64,000 bases of DNA from Bombyx mori. Taxonomy: Eukaryota > Arthropoda > Insecta > Lepidoptera > Bombycidae. The notes beneath the pieces are model-generated. The model made no database searches, was not told the origin of the DNA, and saw only the letters and a list, made by a program, of their open reading frames with translations. Both the position numbers and the translations under genes were made by a program. The stretch lies in assembly GCF_030269925.1 (NCBI RefSeq), contig NC_085112.1, positions 5,891,501 to 5,955,500 on the forward strand, written 5' to 3'. Below are positions 32,301-44,751 of this stretch, in pieces (the stretch's first letter is position 1; every line of letters starts with the position of its first letter).

Positions 32301-35300
32301 AACAGACAACATTTACAAGTTTTGGTATATCAATCAGCCATTGAAAGTTAAATTTGATTAGATTACTTCCTGACGAGAATCCGCGGTAACTAAAAATGAT
32401 ACATAGCCAAAGGGTTAGGGCAAGCGCGCAAGGGGCCAGTGAAAACGCAAATTCAATCATGGAAGATTAGAGAACCCTTAATATTTTAATGGGCGACCAC
32501 TGGCCGCTAACGGGGAATCGATCCCCCGAAACAAAATATACTTTATACCAATATATCTCATCTCAGCTAATTGGGGTCGCTTAATATGGCTTACCGAGGT
32601 AAGTGCGTAATTTATTTCCTTCGCGCTTAAGAGTTATGTCCGGTCGGTTTATTATATATTACTGGATGTGAAGGTGTGATAATCTTGTGTCGTATTTCGG
32701 ACTTTTAATTAATAAACGACGTTGGCATCTTACTTAACAAATATCTTGAGATTGAATGCTTCTGTTAACTTTAATTGTCTTTGATAGATAGCTTTAAATA
32801 AATGTTTATCTGCTTTTTTATGTTTAGGTATACACATATGTTTTAAGTAGCACGTCTTACGAAATTATAAATCCCTACCTTTAAGTAATTTACGATATAT
32901 TATTATGGGATGCGATACGATAAAGATTTATTTTTTGATTACCGAAACATAATTAAACGATTCCTATAATAAAAAATAGATACCTACATGAAAAATATAT
33001 TTTACAAAGGCCGATGCTTCAAAATTGAATTCGGCCACAAATCGAACTAAAACACGTTCAATAGTAAATTAATTGGTTTGGAATAATTAATTAAATCTCT
33101 TCTTTGTGAGACGACTCACTAACTCACACCGAATCGACCGCACACAATCTTTGCAAGCCATCTTTACGCCTTAACGCTGACATTAACAACACAATTAAAA
33201 AGTCCATCAATAAGTGCACAATGTCTTATTTACTAACAAGCAAGCGATTTTCGATTTTGTTACCATGCGCCAAGATTGTAATTGAATAAATTAGGTTTGT
33301 TTCCACTACACAGTATTAAATTATTACAGAAGGTTTTTGATTTCACCTTAGTATATAATTTTATTATTGTATTGGTAATTAGTTCATGATTTGCTTTCAA
33401 AATGTTTTAATAATACGTTGATTTTAAATTTACGAATAATTTATTGAAATACGTAGTGAATAGCCTAATTATATTTTTTATTTAATTTCAGGGTTTTCAA
33501 AATTAAGGAAGTATTCCCGAATGTTGAACAATAAACATTCAAAACACCGCCGTAAGTTATTGCAAATATGTTAAAAACAAAACTCTCATGGGTGAAGTGA
33601 GTTATTGGGTTTGTAGATTTTATAGTATATACATACATATCTGAACGCCTAGGATTAGCTTCAGAAGACAAAGTTCGAAGATGTAGGTACATTTTATATA
33701 TTAATTTTACATCTTTTCAAAGATAAAACCAGCAACAATATCGACAGTCCTTTATCATTAACTTCTTTACTTTATTTGCAGTTGTGTGAAGGCGGCATCC
33801 CAGCATACTGCTGCAATATTCGACGAATGCAGAAGTATTCGTTATTGGGTAGAAACCCAATAGGCTCCTAGAGGGTTAATAATATACCTACCCACGAAAA
33901 GAGATCGGGTGGTACAATTCTGGGATGACACTACTCGCCGGCATATTTTTAAATGTTTATTACACGAAATTACTATTTTTGGTTGTAAATAATAAGAGCA
34001 CATAACTTATAGGTAATTAGAGCACTGTTCTATACGTTCATAACTGTAGTAACGAGGTTAAATTTTCAAGTGCGCGCATCAAGACCATTATCGTTTGTAT
34101 CACAATTCCATCAAGAACAAAAAACAAACGAATCTTATCCTAGTATGCTACCTCTTAATATTTTAAATATTCTGCACATTTTTTTTAGTTAAAACAAAAG
34201 AAAATTTGTACTTCTTTAACTTACTTTCAATTTTAATTATATTTATGTAGAATAGGGATCGCAGCGCATAAAATAAAATTTCCTCTGTTCCAAAATCTTC
34301 TATTATAATAATAATGAATTAATAATTAACTCTTTTATTACGTCTTGCTCATTTTTCAACCGTCTTCGCCATCTTCCTATTCCCTGTCAATCTGTCTGTC
34401 ATTCTCTTCTCTCTTTCTTTCCATTTTCTCTCACTCACATCTTAACGCTCCGTTCCACACTCTATTCATACGTTCCGTTCTTACCAATCCTGCATTTATT
34501 TAAAATTTGTTCAAACCAATCTTTCTGTAACTTCATCGATATTGTGCCGACAACTTGTCCTAAGGCTACACACGCGAGCCAGCATCTCAATAAGGGATGT
34601 AAAACAAAAACTCGAACTTAAACTTCGTTTAACATGCAAATTTGAGAGTATCCAAGACAGAATGAACGTCGATACTTAATTACTTGTTTAATCGTTCAAT
34701 CTTTGAAGTGGGTGTTGTCTGAATTTCGGTTCGCGTGTCGCCTTGGCCTTCGGTAGCGCTCTTTACGAGATAAAATACCTTTTTTACGACTGAAATTAGA
34801 ACGAAAGTGATAGTGACTTGATGAATGCAGTAGATACGCTTATTTCGGGAAACGATCTTTATTAAATGAAGTCAACTTTACTCGCATATTAATCATGCAA
34901 ATTTGACATGAAAATTTGTATCAGGCAATAATTAATTATCACAAAGCGTTCTAGATACTTGGAAAAAATATAACTAACGACCTGAATGCTAAGTGACAAT
35001 GATTATTTCTGAAAGCATATTATAAATGAAGGCAGTGGGCTCTAGATAATATAGATAAACTCTGCTTTAGTATCGGGTGGTGCACTCAATAAAAGAATGC
35101 GATCATCACAGAAACATGTCTTCACCTAGTTGTTAATAGAGATTGGGTGATTTTCAAAAGATGCCCATTTTGTGCCAATACTTTAACGTCCATAGTTGCA
35201 GCATTTCATCTTTTTTGAGTAATAATGGTGGAAAATCTTGAACAACAAGAAGCGGATATGTTATCACCATTTGCTGTTTCCTATCGGAAAGGAAATATGC

Positions 35301-35494
35301 GCTCAAGTAGTAATATAGGATAGGTAATACCTACATCAATACATTTTATACTCTGCTATATTTTAAACGAGGAGCGACATTCACATTTATTGAGTCCAAC
35401 GACTTTTGCAATTTACAAACAAAGTTGCTAAAGAGAATCAAATAATTAATTTTAGTGTACTTTTGAGTTTTTACCCAACTTTCGACTCCGAGTG
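32301..35494. other. Long AT-rich stretch without recognisable genes
   Basis: Short chance ORFs only. 34330-34520 is a CT-rich plus strand with repeated TTCTCTCTTTC-like words that may be a very old antisense LINE end. I could not align it to any copy here. Confidence 0.45.
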
Positions 35495-35815
35495 TGATGT
35501 CTAATGCACCCCACGCTTTTGTTTACAATAAAATCATTTTTTCTTACACTATTTTTAATTCAAATTGATTGAAATTTATTTTCTATTTTTTAGTTGGATT
35601 TTCTATAAAAACGTATTTTGTTAGTTTTTTTAAACTATTATTTATTTTTCATTAATTTAGTTGAATTTCAATTTTTTTTTAATATTGAATTATCATCAAT
35701 TATTATTAAGTATACCAAATTTCAAGTTAATCCGACGTTTTTAAGGGGGTCAAAATCATGTTCAAAGATTCCGTTACATACATACGTTTGAAGCTAATAA
35801 AACGTATTAAAAAGA
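35495..35815 (+). repeat. Unnamed AT-rich repeat, second copy
   Basis: It is collinear with the family at 19.5-20.2 kb: GCACCCCACGCTTTTGTTTA, TTACACTATTTTTAATTCAA, AGTTGGATTTTCTATAAAAA, GTATACCAAATTTCAAGTTA, TCCGACGTTTTTAAGGGGGT and GAAGCTAATAAAACGTATTA. It shows the unbroken order between the two blocks that are scrambled at 19.5 kb. Confidence 0.65.
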
Positions 35816-36484
35816 GAGACACTTATAAAACTCAATACTAGTTCAATTCTAGTAGACGATTACAAAGTCCGTTGCTTAACTCACCGATATCATCCAATCA
35901 GTCTAAACATAGCACATTCGAATAGGAAGACCGGACCTTTAGATAAAATCATTTAAACGTTCAGCTCCATGTTTTTCCGAATCGAACGGAGCGAAAATCG
36001 CGTGAGTGCATTCCGCGTTATCTGATTTGTTCGCCAACATGTTATGGAACTACCGTCGTGTGAAAACAAATAAACCGCCAACACTTATCCGGTACACTGT
36101 GGCGTTTGATTTATAGTTTTATGGTCGTGAAGTACGTTATATATGGAAACAAAAACAAATACAGATATTTTCCAGAGTTTTAGTTACATGAAATATATTA
36201 TACACTATACTATACAGCGTTTCATGTGTGGATATTTTGATAAAATATTAGTAAATAGCATGACAAGCTCACGGTGCACGTGACGTAAGAATGGTCACTA
36301 GGGCCCTCACAACATGAATGCTGCCGCCTAGTTTGATAGATTACATAGATGCGGTAGGAATCAGTTTTTTTTATTCTACATGTACTGATAAAATTAGGCA
36401 TATTTCATATACCTACAACTATAAATATATAGGTCGGTACATACATACCTACATATGTGCAGGTAAGAAACTGAAACGAGGTTA
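35816..36484. other. No gene seen
   Basis: Mixed composition. 35980-36110 is less AT-rich. No frame or repeat was recognised. Confidence 0.45.
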
Positions 36485-36742
36485 TAATTACTGGTGGTAG
36501 GATCTCTTGTGAGTCCGCGCGGATAGGTACCACCACCCTGCCTATTTCTGCCGTAAAGCAATAATGCGTTTCGGTTTGAAGGGTGGGGCAGCCGTTGTAA
36601 CTATCTGAGATCTTAGAACTTATATCTCAAGGTGGGTGGCGCATTTACGTTGTAGATGTCTATGGGCTCCAGTAACCATTTGACACCAGGTGGGCTGTGA
36701 GCTCGTTCACACATCTAAGCAATAAAAATAAAATAAAAAGAA
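36485..36742 (+). mobile_element. Bm1 SINE, body and 3' end
   Basis: It starts at AATTACTGGTGGTAGGATCTC and runs almost unchanged to AGCAATAAAAATAAAATAAAA. The tRNA head is absent. Low divergence suggests a fairly young, 5'-truncated insertion. Confidence 0.92.
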
Positions 36743-37294
36743 TTACAATATATGTTACTACATAGGTTTATTACATTATTACATAGGTTCCTGTTAGGTA
36801 TAACAACGTTCACACAACTATCTAGAAACAAACCCTGACTTCTTTTGTTTAGAATTTTCTTCGCTCGTAAATACTATCTCAATTCTATGAGTCATAGGAG
36901 CTGCGAAACTTGAGTATAAACAATAGCTTGAGTCCTTGACAAATGTAGCGAACTGAATTTATTGCTTATTTTTGTAGTTTTTATGTCGTTTTAGTTTGTA
37001 GCTGTTGTGATTTATATTAACACGATAAGACAGAACGAATCGAGTGAAGTTTCATTGACTGTTGACGTTTTAATAAAATTTAGCGCTTGACATTTTGAAA
37101 TTTATAGCAAACTCAATCATGTTTAACAGTTGATATTGTCGAACAGTTCCTTAGTTTATGTATTATTTAAAACCCAAACTTGACAATCGTAACATTTGTA
37201 GTAAAATATTAGTATTTTGTTTAGGACAATACTGAACCAAACAAGTAAATCTTGTATAAGCGATTGTCGAAGTCGAGTTCAGACTATATGTACT
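36743..37294. other. No gene seen
   Basis: AT-rich, no repeats recognised. Confidence 0.5.
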
Positions 37295-37680
37295 TTAGTA
37301 TAGATCTTTTTTATCCCTACCTATTCACCGGTATCCTAAGAAACTATTCCAGCTACGCCCGGACCGGACCGGGTAGGTGAATTCATGGGCTCAACCTGAG
37401 AATTTGCTAACACAGCCCTAGCAAGAGCAGTGCTTCGCCGTATCTACCACCGGATCTGAAACGCGACTCACTGAGAAGATCCGGAGAGAAACTCAGTGGG
37501 CTGTGTCTATGGGTTAGCTCGTCCAACCCTTCGTCGTAATCAACGAGTTCAACAAAACGGTGACCGGTGCTTGAGGGCCCTAAAAGCACCGAGAGTGAAT
37601 CCAGGGGATCGGATAAGACATGTTTCGGGAGATGGTAGCTTTGCGTTGCCCCATCGCGATCAGATTAGTATAGATCTTTT
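37295..37680 (-). mobile_element. 5'-truncated J1 LINE with 16-bp target-site duplication
   Basis: TTAGTATAGATCTTTT occurs at 37295-37310 and again at 37665-37680, flanking a 354-bp J1 3' end. The insert holds the ORF2 tail (diverged) and 3' UTR in antisense, starting from TTATCCCTACCTATT. Several substitutions and a changed terminal hairpin mark it as older than the 24.6-kb and 59-kb copies, or a sister subfamily. The final Ts of the left repeat may partly be antisense poly(A). Confidence 0.9.
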
Positions 37681-38487
37681 CATTAAAGTCAGTGTAGGCA
37701 TCGCGATAACCTATTCTTACCCCACGGTACCAAATTTAAAATCTGTAAATTCAAATTCAAATTTAAAGTCTTTATGTACGTTGACGAAGTAACTCTGCGT
37801 TAGACTAACCTCCAAATCATCATTACCGATTATTTCTAAACTGGTTTCTAGGTTGTTAAGACAGTGATAAATATTGTTTTTATTACTCGTGTAATTCTAT
37901 AAGACCCAAGCGCCATAAAACAAGCACAAGCTATTAAGTCATGCCAAAATAAATTTATTGACATAATTAAACAAGTTATATTCTCGTGCCAAGTTTTTCG
38001 TTCAACACAATAATTGTTGTCTACAACGAAAGATTCATACGTACCCACCTACCTACCTATATGTTAACAAAATGAAAATAATCAAAACTTTTCACATAAA
38101 AATCCAAAACAAAAATGCATTATTCATATTTGCCACTTCGTGTGGGAAACGACCAAAATATTTGGAGCCTACTTTCGCAAAACTTGTTCGTATAGTAACA
38201 GTTTTAGTACTCACATTTCGCGGTTCCAATGAAACTGGCTATGTACACAGCCAGTGAAGCGGACATCGCGAAGTATGAAACTGTCAGAATATACATAAAT
38301 ATTATATTTTGGAGAGTATTGTTGTCTTATAAGTTTTAATCAAATGTGCGTTTGTGTACTTTTTGTGGGAGACTGAACAATTAGGAAATTTTTTCCCCAT
38401 ATAATGTTTTTGTATCGATAACTTGAATTTTTAGTACATCTCATAATTAGTCTATCTTGTTGTGAAATATATGAGACTACTTTTAAA
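37681..38487. other. No gene seen
   Basis: AT-rich. Minus- and plus-strand ORFs of about 60 codons show no domain. Confidence 0.5.
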
Positions 38488-38630
38488 GTTTTTTTTAATT
38501 TATTCCTTAGATGGGTAGACGAGCGCACAGCCCACCTGGTGTTAAGTGGTTCCTGGAGCCCATAGACATCTACGACGTAAATACGCCACCCACCTTGAGA
38601 TATAAGTTCTAAGGTCTCAAATATAATTAC
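38488..38630 (-). mobile_element. Bm1 SINE, 3' fragment
   Basis: The 3' end of Bm1 in antisense, from GAATAAATT (variant of GCAATAAA) to GGTCTCAAATATAATTA. 5' truncated. Confidence 0.88.
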
Positions 38631-40149
38631 AATTATAAGAAGCCACTCATTACATGACCTATCCTAGCTAAACACAAACTAAGATGGTATTCTTTCAGAA
38701 TTGACAAGACTAACATATGAAATATAGTTGTAAAATTAGGAATATCTTTATAGATTTATCATTACAACGTAGTAGACACTACTAGATAAATCCATCCATC
38801 CATCTTTTAAAACTATATTAGTTTGACGTGCTAGTGTACTAGCTTTCTCACTAGTTTGCTGGTCGGGAAATTAAGCTAGACATGTTGTATACTCGAAACC
38901 AGAGTTCATTAAAACTTTAAAATCGTGCCTCGTAATTTGTGGGTATTATAAAAGAGCTCGTGAGTGCTCTGAATATCTATCATTGGATTTCGTTACATAA
39001 TACTACAGTACTGATATCTAAATATTTATCATTTGTATGCTTATTCTTTTGAATATATAGTGAAATACCTGGTATTATGCCTGGGTAGTAGGGATACCCT
39101 TAGGCCCCGATCGATTATTTTATTACTAGACATGAGTCGTAATTTTTCATGAGCTAGTAAAATTATGTCCGGCGAATACTCTGTTGTATTTATTAGTAGT
39201 AGTGTTGTCCGGTTTGGATCATTTACCATAAAAAGCTAATTTTATGTAATGAATATACAAAAACACAAACTTTAACATTCATAATATTAGTATAAATTAT
39301 GCGATGTGATCGATTATATGAAATAAACAAATCCATCAATATACTTTGAACTCTTTTCACTATCTCTGTCGAAATCATTACAATAAGATAATTAATTGTA
39401 TTACAGTTCCTTCATAATATAAGTAGTTGTTTGTTACATTTAGAGTAAATTCTCAAAATCTTGTTTTTAAATTAGTAATTTTGATATTTTATCATTTATA
39501 TGTTTTCATTACTGTCAACATTGCTGAAAACTCTTTTTCTTCCTTCTTCTTCTTCTAAACTTCTTTTTTACTTGAACTGTGTATTGTATGTCACACTAAC
39601 GTAATTAACTAAAGGTTCAATTAACAAAAGTATTAAACTAAAGTACACTTTAATAAATTTATTGTGAGAGAACATAAATTTGAACTAATCCGATAAAACA
39701 GCTACAAAATATATTGGCTTAGAAATCGCACTGAATACGAGAAAGCACGTCCTCTGGTAGGTCTGCATTGGTGTTCTCTGTACAGATTTATATAAACTCT
39801 ATCAAAGAAAAAGTTGTGCGCTGCCAACCCTGAGCGTCGTCACACTACCGCACTGCATCGTAAAGCACCATTCACATTGTGTGAAATGGTATTTTGTACA
39901 GAGAGTGAAAAATAGATATTTTTTCAAATCGTCTCACTACTTACAGGAAAAATCTGTTGCGGATCATCTCCCAATTAAATTAATCTTAAGCAATGAATGA
40001 AATGTATCCAAATCTTAGCTGTATATTTTATTTTTATTTTTGATGTTAATGCAATGTCGATTGCACCTATAATTGAGGTGACATCTGCCATGAACTTTTG
40101 TCAATCTGTCAATGTTTTGTATTGATGATCACTTTGTTGGTGCAACTTA

Positions 40150-40185
<36 letters not shown>

Positions 40186-41406
40186 AACTGATTACCCCAT
40201 GTCCCTAATATTTCTGATTTCAATAAACGACGATAGCTTTAGAAATACTTCAAACGGAGGCAATTCTGCTTACAGCAAAATAAGGTCATTTAAACGTGAC
40301 GTAAACATAAATTTTGTACTTTCATCTGAATCGTTGTATTTTCAGAATTGTCTTAGATAACTAATGATAGACTACTCTGAATTATTATAGGCAAAGGGCA
40401 GTTGGGTGACTGAGCCAAGAGAATGATTGTAATACATAATTACAATTATGAGGGTATGTAAATAAAATTGTATTGTTTCGGAATATTCGTTTCGTTGATG
40501 TAGGAATTAATTTATAGAAAGATATGCGTTCGATCGTCCCAGTAAGCTATTGTATGTGACTGTCGTTAATGGAATAATTAAAAGTCTCAAAATAATCGCA
40601 GAAAAGTAATTTGAAAATTAAGCAAATTTATGTGAATAAATCGCTACCATTTCTTTCATTATCTACTTCAAATTCGTAAATTTTAAAGTCGATAATTTTT
40701 ATTTTGTACCTAATATTAAATAATCGACTATCGAAAAATAACAATCGTTGACGAAGCTTTCAGTGAGTTTTATGATTTTTTACTAAATGTATCACTTCAC
40801 ATTTATAACTTCAGTAAGCAGTAGAATATGAAATCGTCTCGAAAACGTAGATTCAGTGCCGTTTTGGCATGCAAGCAGCTGTTTAATACACTGTCAATAG
40901 CAACGTTGCCATTTGTCGGTTTAAGTACCTAGCCCGTATTTCTCAAATAAAATATACAGAGTTTCCAGGGAAAATTCCATCTTATTTCCGAAGAAAATAC
41001 AGAGTTGCTTTATCATAGTTTCAACTATCATTTTCAAAAGTATCTCGTAAGGATTAAGGGAGGAGTTTAGAAAAAAACCTTCAAAAATATCTCAAATATT
41101 TGGTTAAACTATAATTTGCTAGTTTTCTTTTGGGAATCCTTTAATATACATGGTATTCCCTCAGCGCCTGATATCTTCTTCTTCGAATATGCTTTATATA
41201 GAATGATAGTGCCTTAGGCCCTAAAAAAATTCATGAACGACAGTAAGTAACTAACAACTAACAAGTGGACCTTTTACTCGTTTACTATAGAAAGCATCAA
41301 AAATCGAAGCTTGAGTGAAGTACTCTATACCTAGTGAAAGACGATTAGTCTCCGGCTATGCCCTTAGTATACTTTAGTCTGTGTCTTAAAATGGCAATAT
41401 ATTTAA
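38631..41406. other. Long AT-rich stretch without recognisable genes
   Basis: It includes the (AAAT)n array listed separately, preceded at 40040-40148 by unique-looking sequence. No coding potential is seen. Confidence 0.45.
40149..40187 (+). repeat. (AAAT)n microsatellite
   Basis: Nine consecutive AAAT-type units. Such arrays often form the tail of CR1/RTE-type LINEs, but no LINE body is recognised upstream. Confidence 0.85.
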
Positions 41407-41992
41407 CACGTTGACTAGGTTGTAGGTTGTAGGTCACCGGTGCCCTACGTGGCGCACTGAAGTCATTATGTCAATCTCTCCTTTGATCTTCTTACAAAGA
41501 CGCTGGAATATTTAGTACACTCTGGCAAAGACGAATCCAAAGACACTGAGACTGAATCTATTTCTAGAGACCTACTGACTAAAACATACATTTAAAAAAA
41601 GAAGGCAAAGTTAGGCAATCCAGACAGGCTCCGTCGGCTGGGCGTCCTTGAAGTGAGCCGTGCTGTCTGGTTGTAGTGTAGACCGCGGTAACCCCCCTAC
41701 CTCATCCGGGTTCTGACCTCGGAGGGGATCGGACTTCGGGTGTAAGAGTGCAGGGGAGTCGTTTAGTGGGTGGGCCCTAAAATCCTTGGGCCCGCGGTCT
41801 GCTCACAACACCATGCAGATCGTTGAGTTTCACATACCCGCACTCCCCTTTTGCGTGGGGACCTCGTAGGAGGTTCGGCCCCCTACCCGGAAAAAAAAGG
41901 TAATCCAGACGCGCTTAGTAACAGAAATCGATATGATTACTTCAGTGCGCCGCGTAGAGCACCGGTGACCTACACGGCAGCCAATGCGCTAA
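41403..41992. mobile_element. Palindromic TTAA MITE (piggyBac-like), with a LINE inside
   Basis: Left end TTAA (41403-41406) then CACGTTGACTAGG. The right end read in reverse is TTAG then CGCATTGGCTGCC. Behind the tips the two ends keep a longer inverted match around GTAGGTCACCGGTGC and GGCGCACTGAAGT (41429-41470 and 41941-41974). The tips match the MITE at 9904-10131 (CACGTTGACTGCG), so these are two members of one family. The right TTAA has mutated to CTAA. A LINE fragment (41626-41901) has inserted into the spacer. Confidence 0.68.
41617..41910 (+). mobile_element. 5'-truncated non-LTR retrotransposon fragment with 9-bp target duplication
   Basis: AATCCAGAC at 41617-41625 recurs at 41902-41910. 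Between them is a 276-bp GC-rich insert ending GGTTCGGCCCCCTACCCGG and an eight-A tail. It includes TGGGCCCTAAAATCCTTGGGCCCG, a near-perfect hairpin, at about 41782-41805. The A-tail and duplication show it is a retrotransposed 3' end. An R1-type LINE is plausible, but I cannot name the family. Confidence 0.7.
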
Positions 41993-43102
41993 TTACTTGT
42001 TTCACCTGGTAAACCCATCAGCTACCTTCAAAACAAAATAAATAAATAGCAGACGATTATTTTTCTGCCCGTGCTTGAAAGTTATAGATACCAATAAATA
42101 TATCGACAACATATTAATCAAATTATCAATCAAAAATCACAGCACATTTTTTTATTCGAAATAAACGAAATAACTCGAAAATATTTGTTAGTAAATAAAT
42201 GTTGTCCATATTATAAATGTTTCATCGAACGGACCCGGCAACCAATGAATAATGAATGTTTATTCGTCAGTTTTTAATCGTAACAGAGAATCGGTAAACA
42301 TGTTTACGCTCTGTATTTGTGGTGTATTTTATTTTCTCTTCAAGGCATTCCCACTGCGATTTTTCTATTTTATTCGGATGTCCAAAGATTCTAGAAGAGT
42401 TGTTTATAATATATTTTTGGCCATACAAATTAATTTATAACTAGAGGTCCCGCAGTAGTCGAAATTCGACTATAATTAATTGGAATTGTAAGTTTGTACA
42501 CTATTATGATTGTATTTTATACTTCTATAATCACAATTTTGCCAAGACTTCACTACAAAAAATATAATATTATCAAAGACAAACAATATTTAATCTATTC
42601 TCAATTTGACAACAGATGTCAAGAACAAAAGTTTGACAATAAATAGTATGCATGCGTGTGTGCGTCAAATACGTGGTATATAGTGTGTGTAATGTTTTCT
42701 TTATTGATGTATCTTTTATGCATTCTTTTAAAAAAATATTAGCATTCTTCTTCTAGCACTTCTTCTGTATATTCACTATAAGTGTGGAATATTTCATACT
42801 CCTCCGTCCGCGCAATTTTCGTAAAAAGGGATACAAAGTTTTTGCTTCACGCATTAATAAATAGATAATATATTATGTCGTTGATAGCATATTAAATTAT
42901 TTTTAGAATACTTTCACAAGACAACCAACATATGTCGTTGGATCGCTTTTAGATCGGTACATTAGTAGAAATTTATTATGTCATATAGTTATGTTTTAAT
43001 GTAATTTGTTCTACCTATACTAAATTTGTGCATTAATAAACTTGAGATTTTAAATTTATTAACGTTTCCACGTTTTAACCGGTTCTCTATGTTTATTTAT
43101 AT
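41993..43102. other. AT-rich DNA, no gene seen
   Basis: The 62-codon ORF at 42252-42440 has no domain. Nothing else was recognised. Confidence 0.5.
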
Positions 43103-43200
43103 TTTTCCCTACCTATGCTGATAGCCTTGAGAGGCTATTTCAGCTTCTCCTTGATGTGTAGGTGAACTCCTAACCTAACAAAAGCAGTGCTTCGCAGAAT
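43103..43200 (-). mobile_element. J1 LINE 3' UTR fragment
   Basis: The terminal hairpin (GATAGCCTTGAGAGGCTATT) and first 3' UTR words in antisense, ending after GCAGTGCTTCGCAGAAT, with an internal deletion. Confidence 0.8.
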
Positions 43201-43204
43201 ACTT

Positions 43205-43578
43205 GGAACATTACTGGTGGTAGGACCTCTTGTGAGTCCGCGTGGGTGGGTACCACCACCCTGCCTATTTCTGTCGTGAAGCAGTAATGCGTTTCGGCTT
43301 GAAGGGTGGAGCAGCTGTTGTAACTATATTTATTTATTTATTTATTTATTTATTACACTTCATGTAAAATTTACATTGGGGGACTTAATGCCTAAGGCAT
43401 TCTCTACCAGTCAACCAAAGGTAGTGCAGAGTAAACTTAGAGTAAACTATACTTGAGACCTTAGAACTTATATCTCAGGGTGGGTGGCGCATTTACGTTG
43501 TAGATGTCTATAGGGTCCAGTAACCACTCAACAGCAGGTGGGCTGTGAGCTCGTCCACTCATCTAATCAATAAAAAAA
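43205..43578 (+). mobile_element. Bm1 SINE interrupted by a (TTTA)n-tailed insertion
   Basis: The Bm1 body begins ATTACTGGTGGTAGGACC. It is broken after TTGTAACTATA at 43328, resumes at 43445 with AACTATACTTGAGACC and ends in AATAAAAAAAAA. Both halves are little diverged. Confidence 0.9.
43329..43448 (-). mobile_element. Nested LINE 3' end with (TAAA)n tail
   Basis: A (TTTA)n array at 43329-43355 followed by sequence with GACTTAATGCCTAAGGCATT and CTCTACCAGTCAACCAAAGG, a LINE 3' end common in moths, in antisense. It is flanked by AACTATA on both sides (43322-43328 and 43445-43451). 5' truncated at about 115 bp. Confidence 0.7.
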
Positions 43579-43579
43579 A

Positions 43580-43700
43580 AACCGGAGAGTTGGCTGGCCG
43601 TAGCAAAAGCAGTGCTTCGCAAAATCTACCACCGGGTCGGAAACGCCACCCACTGAGAAGATCCGGCGAGAAACTCAGTGACCTGTGTCTATGAGGTGTT
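43580..43700 (-). mobile_element. Second J1 LINE 3' UTR fragment
   Basis: It starts at CCGGAGAGTTGGCTGGCC and runs to GAGAAACTCAGTGACCTGTG. It repeats the GCAAAAGCAGTGCTTCGCA segment also present at the right edge of 43103-43200. The two are therefore not simply one fragment split by the Bm1. Confidence 0.78.
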
Positions 43701-44177
43701 TATGATTATTACCAGTAAAGCTTGAGTTTATGTATAACAATTAACTTATATAACTTTACTGTTTCGCCACAAAATCATATCCAGCATTTCTAAGCAACGG
43801 CTATTTCCAAAGTCCGATGTATTGCAGTCGTTTTTCGTTCGGAAAATATATTCGTTTTCGTTCTTTTCATGAGCTCGGCTGAATGTGGCCTGGTCTATTC
43901 ATTCCTGTGTACCGTCGACCGGAACTTTACAGAGTTAACGAAGATTAGGTATGTTATCCTAAACTCAGTTGAAAGAGCTATAAATATTTTAAAATCTCCA
44001 TTTCAACGAACATTACAATGACAATATTTTATTAAGATATTTTATTATACATACAAGGGGGGCAGGTGGGCTCCCAGCTTTTATATAGTTACTCAAATAA
44101 AGATGTTAAAATATTAATTACACCACCTATCAACAAACATGATGCTTCGCGGCAGATATTAACACAGTTGTAATAGG
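43701..44177. other. No feature recognised
   Basis: AT-rich, no ORF of note. Confidence 0.45.
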
Positions 44178-44281
44178 CAGCGGCTTTGCTGTATCCCTGA
44201 TATTGTTATCTATGAATGACGGTGACTAGTTACCATCAAGTGGGCCGTATGCTCCTCTCTTTACAAATATATCAAAAAAAC
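44178..44281 (+). mobile_element. CR1-like LINE 3' tail, diverged
   Basis: AGGCAGCGGCTTTGCTGTAT, GAATGACGGTGACTAGTTAC, CATCAAGTGGGCCGTATGCT and an A-rich end follow the 3' tail of the 15.5-17.7-kb LINE. Confidence 0.7.
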
Positions 44282-44751
44282 TTTGATAAAAATAAAATGT
44301 TCAGAAAAAAGACAACATAATACGCACCAATACACAATACTGAAACAACAATGGCTTGCTTATAATAACTGGGTAATAAATAATAAGTCATAAGTATCAA
44401 CATAAGCACTGCCGTAGACATTTATATATAGCCGCTAGGATTACTTACCTACAAGGATAATCTAAAGATTCCCAGAAAAGTTCATAGAAATTGTATTTCA
44501 GCAATATGTACAAGATAATAATATAAATCAATTTAATTATGAAATACGAGTTTCCTCACAAGCGGCTCACAATATCAATGACGTGTACGGAGTGAGCACT
44601 AAAAACGAAGACACGAATGAGATCTTGAAAACATGACATAGAAATTTTGATTGAAAAAAATTAATAACGCGGTCGCCCGAAAACTAAAGCTTAATTACAA
44701 AAAAACTACGAATTTACAAAAAAATGCTACTGAACTGGTCAATTTGGGTAT
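44282..44751. other. No feature recognised
   Basis: AT-rich, no ORF of note. Confidence 0.45.

Noticed and set aside
34330..34520. CT-rich strand as a possible antisense LINE C-terminus
   Set aside because: Frames do not show the GRPKKxWMxCV order seen at 10.6 and 56.4 kb. The resemblance is composition only.
40149..40187. Regular short repeats as a possible CRISPR array or satellite
   Set aside because: It is a plain AAAT microsatellite without spacers, in an insect genome.
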